This document shows positions 28,433 to 38,483 of a stretch of DNA of 64,000 nt, piece after piece; position 1 is the first letter of the stretch; each line of letters starts with the position of its first letter. The DNA is from Hyphomicrobiaceae bacterium (lineage in GTDB: Bacteria; Pseudomonadota; Alphaproteobacteria; Rhizobiales; Hyphomicrobiaceae), in the NCBI GenBank assembly GCA_020442165.1, contig JAGRKV010000064.1:53352-117351 (forward strand), read 5' to 3'. The position numbers and the translations under genes are program-made. Under the pieces are notes generated by a model. The model worked only from the letters and a program-made list of their open reading frames with translations, searched no databases and was not told where the DNA came from.

Positions 28433-31400
28433 TCACTCCTTGCCGCTGACGATCAGCGTACCCGCAGCCGTGCGCGCATAGCGCTCGGGACGGTACATAT
28501 CCTCGACGGTTGCCGCCGGATGGACGAAGGTGCCAGGCGTCACCGCGCGAACGATGTAAGCCGCCGTGGCCGTGCGCAGTGGCCCTTCCTTGGTTCCCAT
28601 CGGGTCGGCGGGGTCCGTGCTGGTGTTGCTGGAACCGCCTGTCGTGAACAGGTTGAAGGCAGCAACGAACCTGTCGTCGCGGAACTCGGCGTGCTCGGGA
28701 TTGATGGTGCCCGCAAGCCAGCCGAGCGTCTTCAGGTCACCCGATTGAATGAGCCGTGGGTTCTCGATCTCAAGCCCGGCGGGCAGCCGGTCGACGAGTA
28801 GCACACGACCGCCCTCTTCCCGCGTCTCCACCTTCACCACGACGACCAGCCGCTCGTTCTGGGCAATCGTGGCCTTGCCACCGTCGCCGCTGGCAAGCGA
28901 CACTTCCTTGCCATCGAGCGTGTAGTAGCTGCGGGTGATCTTGAAGCCCTTGGCAACGGCAGGCTCGGGCGTCAGCGCGGCGCCGATGACGGAGACCACG
29001 ACATCGATCGCGGCATCGCCATCGTTGCGCAGGATGAGACCGCCATCCTTGCCGATCTCCGCCGGCTCCAACTGACGCAGGACTGGTGCTTGCAGCGGCG
29101 CGCCGCCAAGCGACAGCCTCGCCTGGGCAGCGTTGTCGGCAAGCGCGTTGGCTGCGAGCAGCATCCACGCCTGTTCCTGTGTCGAGGTATAGCCGCGCGC
29201 GGCGTAGGCCTTGGCGATCACATCGACGAGCCGCGGCGCTTCCGCCTTGGCGATGCCGACCTCCGAAGCAAGCGTGACCAGTGCCGCGCCGTCTCGCAGG
29301 TCGGAACCATAGTCGCCGCGTGATAAGGCGCTGGACGTTGCATCGAGCGACGCGATCGCCGCATTGAACGCGCGCTCTGCTCGCGTCTTGTCGCCCATCA
29401 TCGCCAGTGCCGCACCGATCTGAGCTTTCGCGAGCGGCGTTGAGAACCGCTCGATCCGCGTGTCGGCATAGTAGCGAAGCTCACCAATCGGTGCGCGTCC
29501 GTTTCTAGCGAGCACGTAGAGGGCATAGGCACGGTCCTCGCCACCCTTCTCAAAGTCCTGGGCGTAGGCGATGAAGTTCTGCAGCCGGTCGATAGCCTGA
29601 TTGAAGGCCTCTGGCCTGACGTCGAATCCTGCATCTCGGGTGCGCGTCAGGAAGTCTGCAACGTAGGCGGTGAGCCACAGGTCAGGCTCGTTCGGTCCCC
29701 AGATGCCGAACGCGCCGGAGCTGTCCTGCATCGAGAAGACGTGGTCGATGGCCTTTTGCACGCGCTCCTTCAACGCCTTGTCCGTGCCAAGCCCGATGCG
29801 GCTGGCGATTGCGTTTGCATAAACGAGAGGCAGCGCGCGCGACACCGTCTGCTCGGCGCACCCATAGGGGTAGCGGTCCAGCTGGGTCAGCAGGCTCGGC
29901 ACGTCGAAGCGGGCCTGTGGTCCTGCAGACAGGTTGATGCGCGTGCGGCTCTCGATCATGTCGGCCACGAGATCCTTCGACAGCGTCAGGCTGCCGCCGT
30001 TCGCGGCGATCTTGGCGACGGTGGTGCGCTTGACGTCACCGGCCGGCGGCTTCACGTCGAGCGTCAACCGGCGCTTCACGTCGATGCCGCTCGGCCCCTT
30101 GATGCGGATGTCATAGGCGTGAAGGCCAACGGCATCCGGCTTCAATGCAACCCGTTCGGCGGAGCGTTTGCCGGGCTTCAGGTCGAGCGCCTTGTCTGCC
30201 AGCCGGACCTTGGGCGCACCCTCGACATCGGCTGGCGAGCGCTCCACCGTCATCTGGTAGAGAGCCTCAGGCCCGTCCACGTTCATCATGTCGAGCGTCA
30301 GGCGGGCTTCGTCGCCAAGCGTCAGGAACCGTGGCGAAGTCAACGTCACTGCAATCGCATCACGCACGATCAGGGTCTTGTCCGCAGAGCCGACCTTGTC
30401 GCCGCTCCAGGCCACCGCCATCAGTCGCAGCGCGCCGTTGAAGTCCGGCAGGTCGAACGTAACGCTCGCTTTGCCGTTGGCGTCCACGCTGGCGATGCCC
30501 GAGAACAGGGAGACGATCTCCTCCACCGGAGGCGAGCCCTGCATCGCTGGTCCGCCGCCATCACCGCCGGAGCGCAGCGTGCCGCGTTCAGCGCGCATGC
30601 CGTCGATCAAGCGGCCATAGAAATCACGGATCTCGGTGCCGAGCTTGCGCTGGGCATAGAACCAGTTCTGCGGCGCCGGCGTCTTGAAGCCGGTCACGTT
30701 GAGCACGCCAACATCGACAGCGGCGACCGTCACGCGCGCCTCTTCGCCAGCTTTCAGTCCGGTCAGCGTGATCGGCACCGTGAGCTGTTCGCCACCCTTC
30801 ACCTTTTCAGGCGTATCGAGGGCGATTGAAAGCGTGCGCGCGGCGGGATCAAGACCAAGCCAGGCAAGCCCGAGGGCACGGCCCGGCATGCGCTTCAGAG
30901 CCTCGTCGATAGGACGATACATCAGCGCGGTGACATAGGCGCCTGCGCCCCACTCAGCCTTGACGGCAATCGGAACTTCAGTGCCGCCCTTCTGCACCTT
31001 CACTTCCTTGAGGTCGTGCAGCGTCGAGCCGAGCACGGCGATCAGCGCGGTGCCGTCGTATTTCGATGCAATGCGCAGCTTCGCCGTCTCACCAGCCTTG
31101 TAGTTAGGCTTGTCGAGCGCCACGTCGAGCACTTCCGGGCTATCTGGATTGTCGCCGCTGACAAACCAGCCGGAGTTGAAGGCATAGCTTGATGCGGCGG
31201 GAACTTCTCCCGAGGTCGTCGCTTCAAAGCGATACCGGCCATAGCTGACGGCAGTGGTAATGGCGGCCGGGGCATCGGCAGCGATGTCGATCGTGCCGCT
31301 TGCCGCCTTGCGTGTGAAGGTCACGGACTCGTAGGACCACACACCGTCGCGGGCATACCACTGCCAGCTCGTTTCAAGCCGCATCAGCTGCCAGTTGACG

Positions 31401-33784
31401 GTCTTGGCGGCGCTCCGCTTGCCATCCGCGTCGAGGTGGATCAGCTCGAAGCGAGCTTCCTTCGTCGTGGCTTCCTCGTCGCTGAGATCCTCCGCCTTGA
31501 ACAGCGGCTTGATGCCGATGCGCGGACGCGGCGTTGCCACCGGCATCGTTATGCTGCGCTCGATGCCGCGACCGCCGGGCTCTTTCAGTCGCAGCAGCAC
31601 TTGCGCTTCGAGCGGCCGCGCGGTGTCGGGAATCTGCGGCAGCATGACCGGAACGTCCGCGCTGCCGTCTGCATTCGTGTTGACGAGGTTCTCAAGAGGC
31701 TGGCGGACAGGATTCACCACCTCGTCGGCCAGACCAAAGCTATAACCGGGGTATTCAGGCAGATAGCCCGCAACCGGCTTGACGATGATGTCGCCTTCAA
31801 GCGCCAGATCAGCGGCCGGCGGGCCATAGAGATACTTGCCCGCAACCTTGATGGTAGAAGCAACCTCGGGCTTCATCGCCTGCTCAGGTGGTGTCAGCTT
31901 CATGTCGAGCCGTTCGGGCGTGAAGTCCTCGACCAGGAACGCGACCTGTGCAATCGCCTCCGCTTTCGGATCGGCATGAAGACGCGCGCGCCAGGTTCCC
32001 GTCTGAGATGCGCTCTGCAGGAAGAGATCCGTCGTGCGGCCGCCCAGTCCCTTGTCGCCAAGAACGATGCGGCGATGCTCGACACCGTCGGGCCGTGACA
32101 CGATCAGCGTCATCGGCGTCGTCACCGCGCTACCGGCCCCATCGCGCACGATACCGGAAACATGCACGGTCTCGCCCGGCCGATAGACGCCGCGATCGGT
32201 ATAGAGGTAGCCGTCGATGGCGCCCGGTGCATCGCGCCCCTTGACGCCACGGTCGGACAGATCGAATGCGGCTGTGGTGAGGTCGAGGAAGGCATATTCG
32301 GCGCCGCCCTCTTTTTCAGCGATCATGATCGCAGGCGCCAGACCGCCTTCGCCCTTCGCTAGATTGGGGGCAAAGCGGGCATAGCCACGCGCATCGGTTT
32401 CTGAAGAGGCCAGAACCTCGTTGTTGCGCGCAACGAGGCGCACCTTGACGCCCGTTACAGGTGCTGCCGTGGCCAGCGAGCGGACGAACGCATGCATGCC
32501 GTCATCGCCGGTAAATGCCGTAAGCCCCAGATCGGAGACGATGAACCACTGCGATGCAATCGCGTTCTCGCTCGATGTCTTGAGGACCGGCTTGGCGATC
32601 ATGGCATAGGCGCCCGGCTTCAGCGTGCCGACCGCATCGCCGACCGGAACCGCCGTCGTGACCTCCGCATTGAGCTTGGGCGTCACCGGAAGCTCGCCGG
32701 AGTAGATTTTTTCGCCGGAACGGTTCTGGATCGTTTCGACATCCCACGTCGAAAGTTGGCGTGACAGATCGCCGTTCTGCAGCGCGGATGCCAGGTTGCG
32801 GTCGCCGATCCGGTAGATTTCTATCGCCACTGCGCTGGTGTTGATGGAGACGAGCGGAATGCCCTGCTGGCCGCGGCTTGGCAGCACATAGGCCCTGCCG
32901 GAAAAGCGCACGGCTGGCTTGCGATCCGGCACATAGATGGCGACGTCGATGGTCTTTGAGAGCGTTTCGCCAACATCGGAAGGCAGACCGGCCTTGAGCT
33001 GGATCTCGTAGCGTTCGCCGTGCTTCAGCCCGTCGATGCACAGTTGCTTGCCTTCGGCGCTGACGCCATCGGGATCCTTGCCGCCAACGTTGACGTATTT
33101 GGAAAAGTCGATCTGGCCGCGCGCGAGCGTTTCGGAGAACTGCAGACAGGCGCGTGGGCTCTCCGCTTCGCTGTCGGTCCGGTAGTCGGTCATGCGGAAG
33201 CCATGCTGCGCCATGAGCTTGTCGAGATCGCTCTGCGCCTGCGCATCCGCAACGAGCGAAAGCGATGCCTTGAGCGATTCAATCGCTGGCCGCCAGAACG
33301 CGCGCCGCTGCAGAGCTGCACTCAGCGCTGCAAGTGCGCGTGCGCGAGTTGCCTTGTTCGTTGCCCGGGTCTGCGCGATGTAGGCCGCGCCCGAAGCGTT
33401 CACCGGCAGGTCGTAGCGCTCCGAACCCTTGTTGGGGTCAGGCTGTATGGCAAGAAGAGACAGCGAAAGCCCGATCCAGGCATCTGCATTGTCCGGAGCG
33501 GCGACAACAGCCATCGCGTAGTGCCGCGCGGCCTCGCGCGCATCCTTGGCCATCGCTCGTGAGCCCTGAGCGATGAGGTCCGCCGGCCGCTGCCGGCCCG
33601 GCTTCCAGTACGATTTCAGATATGTCTCGTAGCGCTCGCCGTCCTTGGCGAGGCCATTGTGAATGAAGGTTGCCGTTTCCGCCTGAGCCCGGGAGATGTC
33701 GAAAGCCATGTAGGCGAGTGCTGCGGCTGTCAGCATGGCAATGCCCAGCAGCAGCGCCGAAAAGAGCTTGTCGAAATATGTCAT
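28433..33784 (-). CDS. Bacterial alpha-2-macroglobulin with thioester site
   Basis: 1783 residues from the ATG at 33784 (GAGGT eight bases upstream; the frame extends to 33877). An N-terminal signal anchor (LFSALLLGIAMLTAAALAYM) places it in the periplasm. A tetratricopeptide-like helical region is followed by repeated MG domains and an MG7/bait region rich in Gly/Pro. The thioester sequence YGCAEQT lies near residue 1306, then the alpha-alpha toroid TED domain, then a C-terminal receptor-like domain. Such proteins trap proteases by covalent linkage when the bait is cut. Operon with pbpC. The thioester Cys and Gln are intact, so it should be active. Confidence 0.93.
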   Translation of the reverse strand: MTYFDKLFSALLLGIAMLTAAALAYMAFDISRAQAETATFIHNGLAKDGERYETYLKSYWKPGRQRPADLIAQGSRAMAKDAREAARHYAMAVVAAPDNADAWIGLSLSLLAIQPDPNKGSERYDLPVNASGAAYIAQTRATNKATRARALAALSAALQRRAFWRPAIESLKASLSLVADAQAQSDLDKLMAQHGFRMTDYRTDSEAESPRACLQFSETLARGQIDFSKYVNVGGKDPDGVSAEGKQLCIDGLKHGERYEIQLKAGLPSDVGETLSKTIDVAIYVPDRKPAVRFSGRAYVLPSRGQQGIPLVSINTSAVAIEIYRIGDRNLASALQNGDLSRQLSTWDVETIQNRSGEKIYSGELPVTPKLNAEVTTAVPVGDAVGTLKPGAYAMIAKPVLKTSSENAIASQWFIVSDLGLTAFTGDDGMHAFVRSLATAAPVTGVKVRLVARNNEVLASSETDARGYARFAPNLAKGEGGLAPAIMIAEKEGGAEYAFLDLTTAAFDLSDRGVKGRDAPGAIDGYLYTDRGVYRPGETVHVSGIVRDGAGSAVTTPMTLIVSRPDGVEHRRIVLGDKGLGGRTTDLFLQSASQTGTWRARLHADPKAEAIAQVAFLVEDFTPERLDMKLTPPEQAMKPEVASTIKVAGKYLYGPPAADLALEGDIIVKPVAGYLPEYPGYSFGLADEVVNPVRQPLENLVNTNADGSADVPVMLPQIPDTARPLEAQVLLRLKEPGGRGIERSITMPVATPRPRIGIKPLFKAEDLSDEEATTKEARFELIHLDADGKRSAAKTVNWQLMRLETSWQWYARDGVWSYESVTFTRKAASGTIDIAADAPAAITTAVSYGRYRFEATTSGEVPAASSYAFNSGWFVSGDNPDSPEVLDVALDKPNYKAGETAKLRIASKYDGTALIAVLGSTLHDLKEVKVQKGGTEVPIAVKAEWGAGAYVTALMYRPIDEALKRMPGRALGLAWLGLDPAARTLSIALDTPEKVKGGEQLTVPITLTGLKAGEEARVTVAAVDVGVLNVTGFKTPAPQNWFYAQRKLGTEIRDFYGRLIDGMRAERGTLRSGGDGGGPAMQGSPPVEEIVSLFSGIASVDANGKASVTFDLPDFNGALRLMAVAWSGDKVGSADKTLIVRDAIAVTLTSPRFLTLGDEARLTLDMMNVDGPEALYQMTVERSPADVEGAPKVRLADKALDLKPGKRSAERVALKPDAVGLHAYDIRIKGPSGIDVKRRLTLDVKPPAGDVKRTTVAKIAANGGSLTLSKDLVADMIESRTRINLSAGPQARFDVPSLLTQLDRYPYGCAEQTVSRALPLVYANAIASRIGLGTDKALKERVQKAIDHVFSMQDSSGAFGIWGPNEPDLWLTAYVADFLTRTRDAGFDVRPEAFNQAIDRLQNFIAYAQDFEKGGEDRAYALYVLARNGRAPIGELRYYADTRIERFSTPLAKAQIGAALAMMGDKTRAERAFNAAIASLDATSSALSRGDYGSDLRDGAALVTLASEVGIAKAEAPRLVDVIAKAYAARGYTSTQEQAWMLLAANALADNAAQARLSLGGAPLQAPVLRQLEPAEIGKDGGLILRNDGDAAIDVVVSVIGAALTPEPAVAKGFKITRSYYTLDGKEVSLASGDGGKATIAQNERLVVVVKVETREEGGRVLLVDRLPAGLEIENPRLIQSGDLKTLGWLAGTINPEHAEFRDDRFVAAFNLFTTGGSSNTSTDPADPMGTKEGPLRTATAAYIVRAVTPGTFVHPAATVEDMYRPERYARTAAGTLIVSGKE

Positions 33785-34164
33785 GGGAACGGACCTCAAT
33801 TTGCGCAGGGCGATGCACCGCTTGGCAGATGTCGCCATCACTATCTGCGCCCGCCAGCAATCCGTGAAGCCAAACACCCAGGAATGACGGGACAGCGGCG
33901 GTAGTGCGGGACTTGTCGGAACTTTCCGATACCTGCGTCCTTTTTTCGCTGCTTACCCCTCTGAGCCAACACCGCTAACCCGCTGGCGGGCTTCGGGGTT
34001 GACCGCGCACCCGGTTGGGCCGGGACAATTGCGCCGATGGTATCGGCCAACCGAGATCATTGATTTTCGTCACTGTTTCCACCGGAACAGCGCGAATTCC
34101 CGGCCTGCGGCAATGTCTCCTCAAGCACCACGATGGTGGCAACACAGAGCCAAGGAGACGAGAC
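33785..34164. other. Gene-free stretch upstream of the CSD-like gene
   Basis: No supported frame. It separates the divergent alpha-2-macroglobulin and CSD-like genes and should hold both promoters. No clear motif seen beyond a GC-rich inverted repeat (AACCCGC / GCGGGCTT) near 33976. Confidence 0.4.
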
Positions 34165-34392
34165 ATGCAGTACCACGGAGAAATCACCAAATTCCGCGAT
34201 GATATCGGTTTCGGCGTAATCGTCGCAGAGAATGGCCGCAAGTTTCGGTTTACCAAGTCGGACGTCATCAATTCCTCTGGCCACTTGGTTGGCCTAACGG
34301 TCGACTTCGTCGTCGTCGCAAACCGGCCGACCGACATCATTCTCCTCAACGGCACGCCTTGGACCGTGTTTGGTCCGGCTGGTCGTTCGTGA
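34165..34392 (+). CDS. Cold-shock-domain-like small protein
   Basis: 75 residues from the ATG at 34165, chosen because AAGGAG lies seven bases upstream; a longer frame to 34015 is unlikely. MQYHGEITKFRDDIGFGVIV, KFRFTKSDVI and LVGLTVDFVVV follow the S1-like OB fold of cold-shock proteins: the first strand with KF in place of KWF, an RNP1-like IGFGVI, and an RNP2-like FRFTKSDV. The C-terminal extension (LLNGTPWTVFGP) is extra. Canonical aromatic RNP residues are only partly present, so nucleic-acid binding is likely but untested. The next gene follows after 26 bases. Confidence 0.65.
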   Translation: MQYHGEITKFRDDIGFGVIVAENGRKFRFTKSDVINSSGHLVGLTVDFVVVANRPTDIILLNGTPWTVFGPAGRS

Positions 34393-34418
34393 GCCTGATA
34401 AAGCCGGAGAACGAGATC

Positions 34419-34853
34419 ATGAGCCACGCATTCGATTTGACCGATCTGCCCAAGGCCGCGCCTGAAACATTGGCGCTTGCTCTCGGGATCCTGATTGAAG
34501 ATGGCCGTGCACTTATTCTGATGCGCGGTGCAACCTCCGAGGATCGCGCCCGTCTGGAAGAACGCTTCTGGCACCGCTTCACCGGTTCGACCCAGGATGG
34601 CGTGGTCGCCCTCCTGCGGTTGTGGAGCTTGGTCGATGTTTTCCAGGCCCGGCGCATGCGCGCACTGCTTCTCGACCGCGGCTACGCGCTGCTGGCAGAC
34701 GCCATCCGCGTGGCCGCCGAACAGCGCATCAACGTGACCTGGGGTTTCAATCCTCAGCGCATGCTGGTGGCACTGCGCAAGCGCCGTCCCAATCTGCGCG
34801 TCGTCGGCGGATCGCCGCGCGAGCGCGACGTGCACTACCCGATCGCGGCCTGA
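34419..34853 (+). CDS. Hypothetical protein downstream of CSD-like gene
   Basis: 144 residues from MSHAFDLTDLPKA at 34419, with GGAG upstream. Mostly helical, with hydrophobic stretches such as LALALGILIEDGRALILM and VVALLRLWSLVDVF, and a basic C-terminal half (LRKRRPNLRVVGGSPRERD). No domain recognised. The close spacing to the CSD-like gene and shared strand suggest one operon and perhaps a shared role in RNA or stress response, but there is no direct evidence. Confidence 0.65.
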   Translation: MSHAFDLTDLPKAAPETLALALGILIEDGRALILMRGATSEDRARLEERFWHRFTGSTQDGVVALLRLWSLVDVFQARRMRALLLDRGYALLADAIRVAAEQRINVTWGFNPQRMLVALRKRRPNLRVVGGSPRERDVHYPIAA

Positions 34854-34961
34854 TCTAACGGCAGCCTCCGAGATCGACGATGCCCGGCCATCGCTATCAG
34901 TCAAGCGCACCGCTCTTGCGGTTGTCGTATGCTGGCGGGTTGGGTGCAGTCATGTGGGCTG

Positions 34962-35112
34962 TAGAGCGATTCCGACCAAGACGGAATCGCTAAGGCCGCG
35001 ACTGTGGCCCGGCGCCTTGCGCCGCCCTCGCGGAGCAGCCCGAGCGATAGCGAGGATTAGCTGCGTGAGCGAAGATATCTAGATCGTTTCGACGTAAGCC
35101 TGAAACGATCTA
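34962..35112 (+). repeat. Interspersed repeat family A, copy 2 (full length)
   Basis: Begins TAGAGCGATTCCGACC, ends GAAACGATCTA, and differs from copy 1 by scattered substitutions only. Same orientation as copy 1. It fills most of the 312-base gap between 34853 and the PHB depolymerase stop; nothing else is seen there. Confidence 0.85.
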
Positions 35113-35165
35113 GTCAGCGGCAGTCGAAATGGAATCGATCGAAGCTCATGCCCGCCGGGGTGTGT

Positions 35166-36458
35166 TCACGGTGAATGGGCCGCGCTGCTTTTTGCACCCG
35201 GCGCAGAAGTTTTCCGAAAGGCGTCCGGTGCATCCGCGGTGCGTATCCATGCCGTGAGCCGCGGCAGTATCTCGCGCCGAAAGCGGGAGCCATTAAACAC
35301 ACCATAGTGTCCGACGCCCGGTTGCACGTAGAGCTGGCGGTGTCCGGATGGAATGTTCGGGCAAATAAAGTGCGCTGCCGATGTCTGCCCGACCCCGCAA
35401 ATGTCGTCGCGTTCGCCCTCGACCGTGAACAGCGCGGTTTTCTTGATCGCTGAGCAATCCACCAGCATCCCCCGGTGCTGAAAGATGCGCCGCGGCAGGG
35501 CATGTTCCTGGAAGACGCGCTCGATCGTTTCCAGGTAGAACAGGGCGGGCAGGTCCATGACCGCCAGGTATTCTTCGTAAAAGTCGTTGTGCTGGCGCAC
35601 CGAGTCTTCATCGCCGCGGATCAGGTGCTGGAACAGCTCGACATGGGCATTGGCGTGGCGCTGCAGGTTCATCGTCATGAAGCCGGTGAGTTGCATGAAG
35701 CCGGGATAGACCTTGCGCATGAAGCCGGCATTCGGGAACGGCACATGCGCAACGATATTGTTCTCAAACCAGGCGAGCGAGCGTTGTTCCGCCAGACGGT
35801 TCACGGCGGAAGGGGCGATCCGCGTATCGATCGGTCCGCCCATCAGCGTCAGCGAGCGGGGCGTCGCCGGGTCATCCGCAGCAGCCAAGATGGCGGTGGC
35901 GGCCAATGCAGGGACCGATGGCTGGCACACAGCGATGACGTGCGTGTTGGGTCCGATGAGATTCAGAAACGCCAGGATGTAATCGATGAAGTCATCGAGG
36001 CCGAAATCGCCCTCGTAAAGCGGCACATCCCGCGCATCGACCCAATCAGTGATGTAAGCGTCATGCTGCGGCAGCAGCGCCCGTACCGTGCCGCGCAACA
36101 ATGTTGCGTAGTGGCCCGAAAGCGGGGCGATCAGCAGCACCTTGGGATCGTTACGTTTGGCAGTGATTTCCGGATCGCGCATGAAATGCAAAAGCCGGCA
36201 GAAAGTGCGCCGAGCGGTAACGTCCTCGCGCACCTTGACCGGAACGCCGTCGATCTCGATCTCGTCAATTGCGAATTCCGGCTTTCCGTATCGCCGGGTC
36301 AGACTCTCGAAGACGCCGCACGCGGCGGACATGACCCGCGCCTGGGGCGTCATCGAGAACGGATTGAACGGGAAATCGACCATCGCCCGCAGGGCACGAT
36401 TGGCCAGCCGCATGGGCGACAGCATGACGTGCGCCATTTCATATGCGTGATAATGCAT
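35166..36458 (-). CDS. phaZ: Intracellular poly(3-hydroxybutyrate) depolymerase
   Basis: 430 residues. Alpha/beta hydrolase of the PhaZ family with a C-terminal PHB_depo_C region. The nucleophile elbow reads IAVCQPSVPALAA: a Cys replaces Ser as in the well-studied intracellular depolymerases of the Cupriavidus type. LLIAPLSGHYATLLRGTV is the conserved N-terminal segment, FTVEGERDDICGVGQ the acid region, and QPGVGHYGVFNGSRF the catalytic His. It mobilises stored PHB in the cytoplasm. No phasin, phaC or phaA lies nearby, and it stands alone, so storage genes must be elsewhere. Confidence 0.93.
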   Translation of the reverse strand: MHYHAYEMAHVMLSPMRLANRALRAMVDFPFNPFSMTPQARVMSAACGVFESLTRRYGKPEFAIDEIEIDGVPVKVREDVTARRTFCRLLHFMRDPEITAKRNDPKVLLIAPLSGHYATLLRGTVRALLPQHDAYITDWVDARDVPLYEGDFGLDDFIDYILAFLNLIGPNTHVIAVCQPSVPALAATAILAAADDPATPRSLTLMGGPIDTRIAPSAVNRLAEQRSLAWFENNIVAHVPFPNAGFMRKVYPGFMQLTGFMTMNLQRHANAHVELFQHLIRGDEDSVRQHNDFYEEYLAVMDLPALFYLETIERVFQEHALPRRIFQHRGMLVDCSAIKKTALFTVEGERDDICGVGQTSAAHFICPNIPSGHRQLYVQPGVGHYGVFNGSRFRREILPRLTAWIRTADAPDAFRKTSAPGAKSSAAHSP

Positions 36459-36598
36459 TTTTCGTGCAGTCTCATTCGGCGGGTACTTCGATCAAGCCGC
36501 GTGCACGAGTGCAGCATTGCTCAGCATCAAGGTCAAGAACATGCGTTTACCCAGGTGAACGAGGCATCGCTTCGCAGCGGGGAGGCACTTGGCGCGAC

Positions 36599-38392
36599 CT
36601 AATCGGGGGCAGCCGGGCTCGGCCTGGTCTGGGCCTTCGTCTGCGGGAAAAGCAGGTCCACGAACCGCTCGGCGGTGGGGGCTGGCTCATGATTGGCGAG
36701 CCCGGGCCGCTCGTTGGCTTCGATGAAGCAGTAATCAGGAGCATCCGGAGCCTTGACGATGAGGTCGAACCCCACCACCGGCATGTCGAGCACGGCCGCC
36801 GCCTTGCACGCCGCTGCGGCAAGCTCGGGGTGCAACTGCTCTGTGACGTCGTGAATGGTGCCGCCGGTATGGAGATTGGCGGTCTTGCGGACGACCAGGG
36901 TCTCTCCCTCGGCCAGCACATCGTGGAGCGAGTGTCCGGCCTGACGCACGCACCGCTCTGTTTCCGCGTCGAGCGGTATGCGGCTCTCGCCCTTGGTGGC
37001 CGCTGACCGGCGGCGCGATTGTTTGTCGATCAGTGCCATGATGGCGTGTTTGCCATCGCCGATGATGCTGGCCGGCTTGCGGATCGCCGCGGCGACCATG
37101 TTGCCGCCGATGACGATGATGCGCAGGTCTTCCCCGGTCACGAACTCTTCCGCCAAGACTCGCTCGGACAGGTCACGGGCCTGCCGGAATGCGGCGGCAA
37201 CGCTCTGCCGTGATCGCAGATCGACTGCAACGCCCTGCCCCTGTTCGCCGCGCGCCGGCTTGACCACCACGCGCTTGAACCGATCGAGAAAGGCAAAGGC
37301 TTCGGCTTCATTCTGCACCACCTCCTGGCGCGGAACCGATAGCCCGGCGCGATCAAGCAAACGATGTGTCAAAGCCTTGTCGTCGCAGCGGCTCATCGCT
37401 ACCGCGCTGGTAAGATCCGATAGCGACTCGCGGCAACAAATCGACCGCCCGCCGAGGGCCAACCGGAACAGGCCGGATTCGGCATCCTCGATGTCAACGG
37501 CAATACCGCGCCGCCGTGCCTCGTCGATGATGATGGTGGCATAGATGTTGAGGTCCTGCGTGGGTTGCGGACCGATGAACAGACGCTCGTTGATCGTGTT
37601 CTTCATCTTCACCGCGAACACGGGCTGCTGAGTGAAGCCGAGCTTCTCGTAGAGCGCGATTGCATCGGTGTTGTTGTGCATCACCGACAGATCCATATAG
37701 CTGCGGCCCGCCGTCTGGTGCGTTGCCGCAAGAGCCAGCACCAGGCTTTGGCCGACACCGGGCAGCGCAGTGCGCGGATCAACGGCAAGCGCCCATAGGC
37801 TGGCGCCGTTTTCCGGATCGTCGAAGGCAACCTTGTGATCGACGCCGATAACGACGCCGATCACGCGCCCTTCCGTCTTGTCTTCCGCGATGAGGATGCG
37901 CACCGCTGACTGCGGTTTCAAGCTCCCGATGTAGCCGTCGCTGAGCGGCACCATGCCATATCCCGAATAGATGGCATTGATGGCTGCTTCGTCGCTGCGC
38001 CGCGCTTTGCGGATCGAGACCCTGCCCGTCGCCGGTCGCTTGAGCTTGGCCGCGTCGAGATCGAGCCTGAAGGTGTGCGAAGGATCGAGGAATAGCGCTT
38101 GCGGTGCCTGCGCCAGCACGAGGTGCGGCTGCGCCACATAAAAAGCGATGTCCCGGCGCCCCGGCTGCTCGTCCTGCAGCGAGTCTGCGAGCTGGCGCGG
38201 ATCGTCGAATGTTTGACCGAAGATCAGACGCCCCCAGCCGCAATCGACGACGGAGGGCAGATGCCTTTCAGCCTTCTTCTGTCGGGCACCAACTTTTGCC
38301 TTGCTGCCCTTCGCAACCCGGCCTGATTTCAAGGTGGTTTTTCCGCGAACGCCTTTGTCACCTTCGGTGGTGCCGCTACGCAAATTGCTCAT
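36599..38392 (-). CDS. ngg: N-acetylglutaminylglutamine synthetase (GNAT + ATP-grasp)
   Basis: 597 residues from the ATG at 38392. An N-terminal basic segment, then a GNAT acetyltransferase domain (about 125-275) with SYMDLSVMHNNTDAIALYEKLGF, then an ATP-grasp ligase domain (about 330-590) with VVVKPARGEQGQGVAV, DLRIIVIGG and FDLIVKAPDAPDYCFIEANE. This fusion makes N-acetylglutaminylglutamine from glutamine and acetyl-CoA. The amidotransferase gene upstream on the same strand, 91 bases away, completes the dipeptide osmolyte NAGGN. Cytoplasmic. The pair is the osmoprotectant module of Sinorhizobium and Pseudomonas. Confidence 0.93.
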   Translation of the reverse strand: MSNLRSGTTEGDKGVRGKTTLKSGRVAKGSKAKVGARQKKAERHLPSVVDCGWGRLIFGQTFDDPRQLADSLQDEQPGRRDIAFYVAQPHLVLAQAPQALFLDPSHTFRLDLDAAKLKRPATGRVSIRKARRSDEAAINAIYSGYGMVPLSDGYIGSLKPQSAVRILIAEDKTEGRVIGVVIGVDHKVAFDDPENGASLWALAVDPRTALPGVGQSLVLALAATHQTAGRSYMDLSVMHNNTDAIALYEKLGFTQQPVFAVKMKNTINERLFIGPQPTQDLNIYATIIIDEARRRGIAVDIEDAESGLFRLALGGRSICCRESLSDLTSAVAMSRCDDKALTHRLLDRAGLSVPRQEVVQNEAEAFAFLDRFKRVVVKPARGEQGQGVAVDLRSRQSVAAAFRQARDLSERVLAEEFVTGEDLRIIVIGGNMVAAAIRKPASIIGDGKHAIMALIDKQSRRRSAATKGESRIPLDAETERCVRQAGHSLHDVLAEGETLVVRKTANLHTGGTIHDVTEQLHPELAAAACKAAAVLDMPVVGFDLIVKAPDAPDYCFIEANERPGLANHEPAPTAERFVDLLFPQTKAQTRPSPAAPD

Positions 38393-38483
38393 GCCAAGTT
38401 CCAATCATGTTTCCGCCAATGGGGCGGGTATCACTTGATGGGCGGTATTTCTGGGCAGTGCGGCCATTCCGCCTGAGCGTTGC

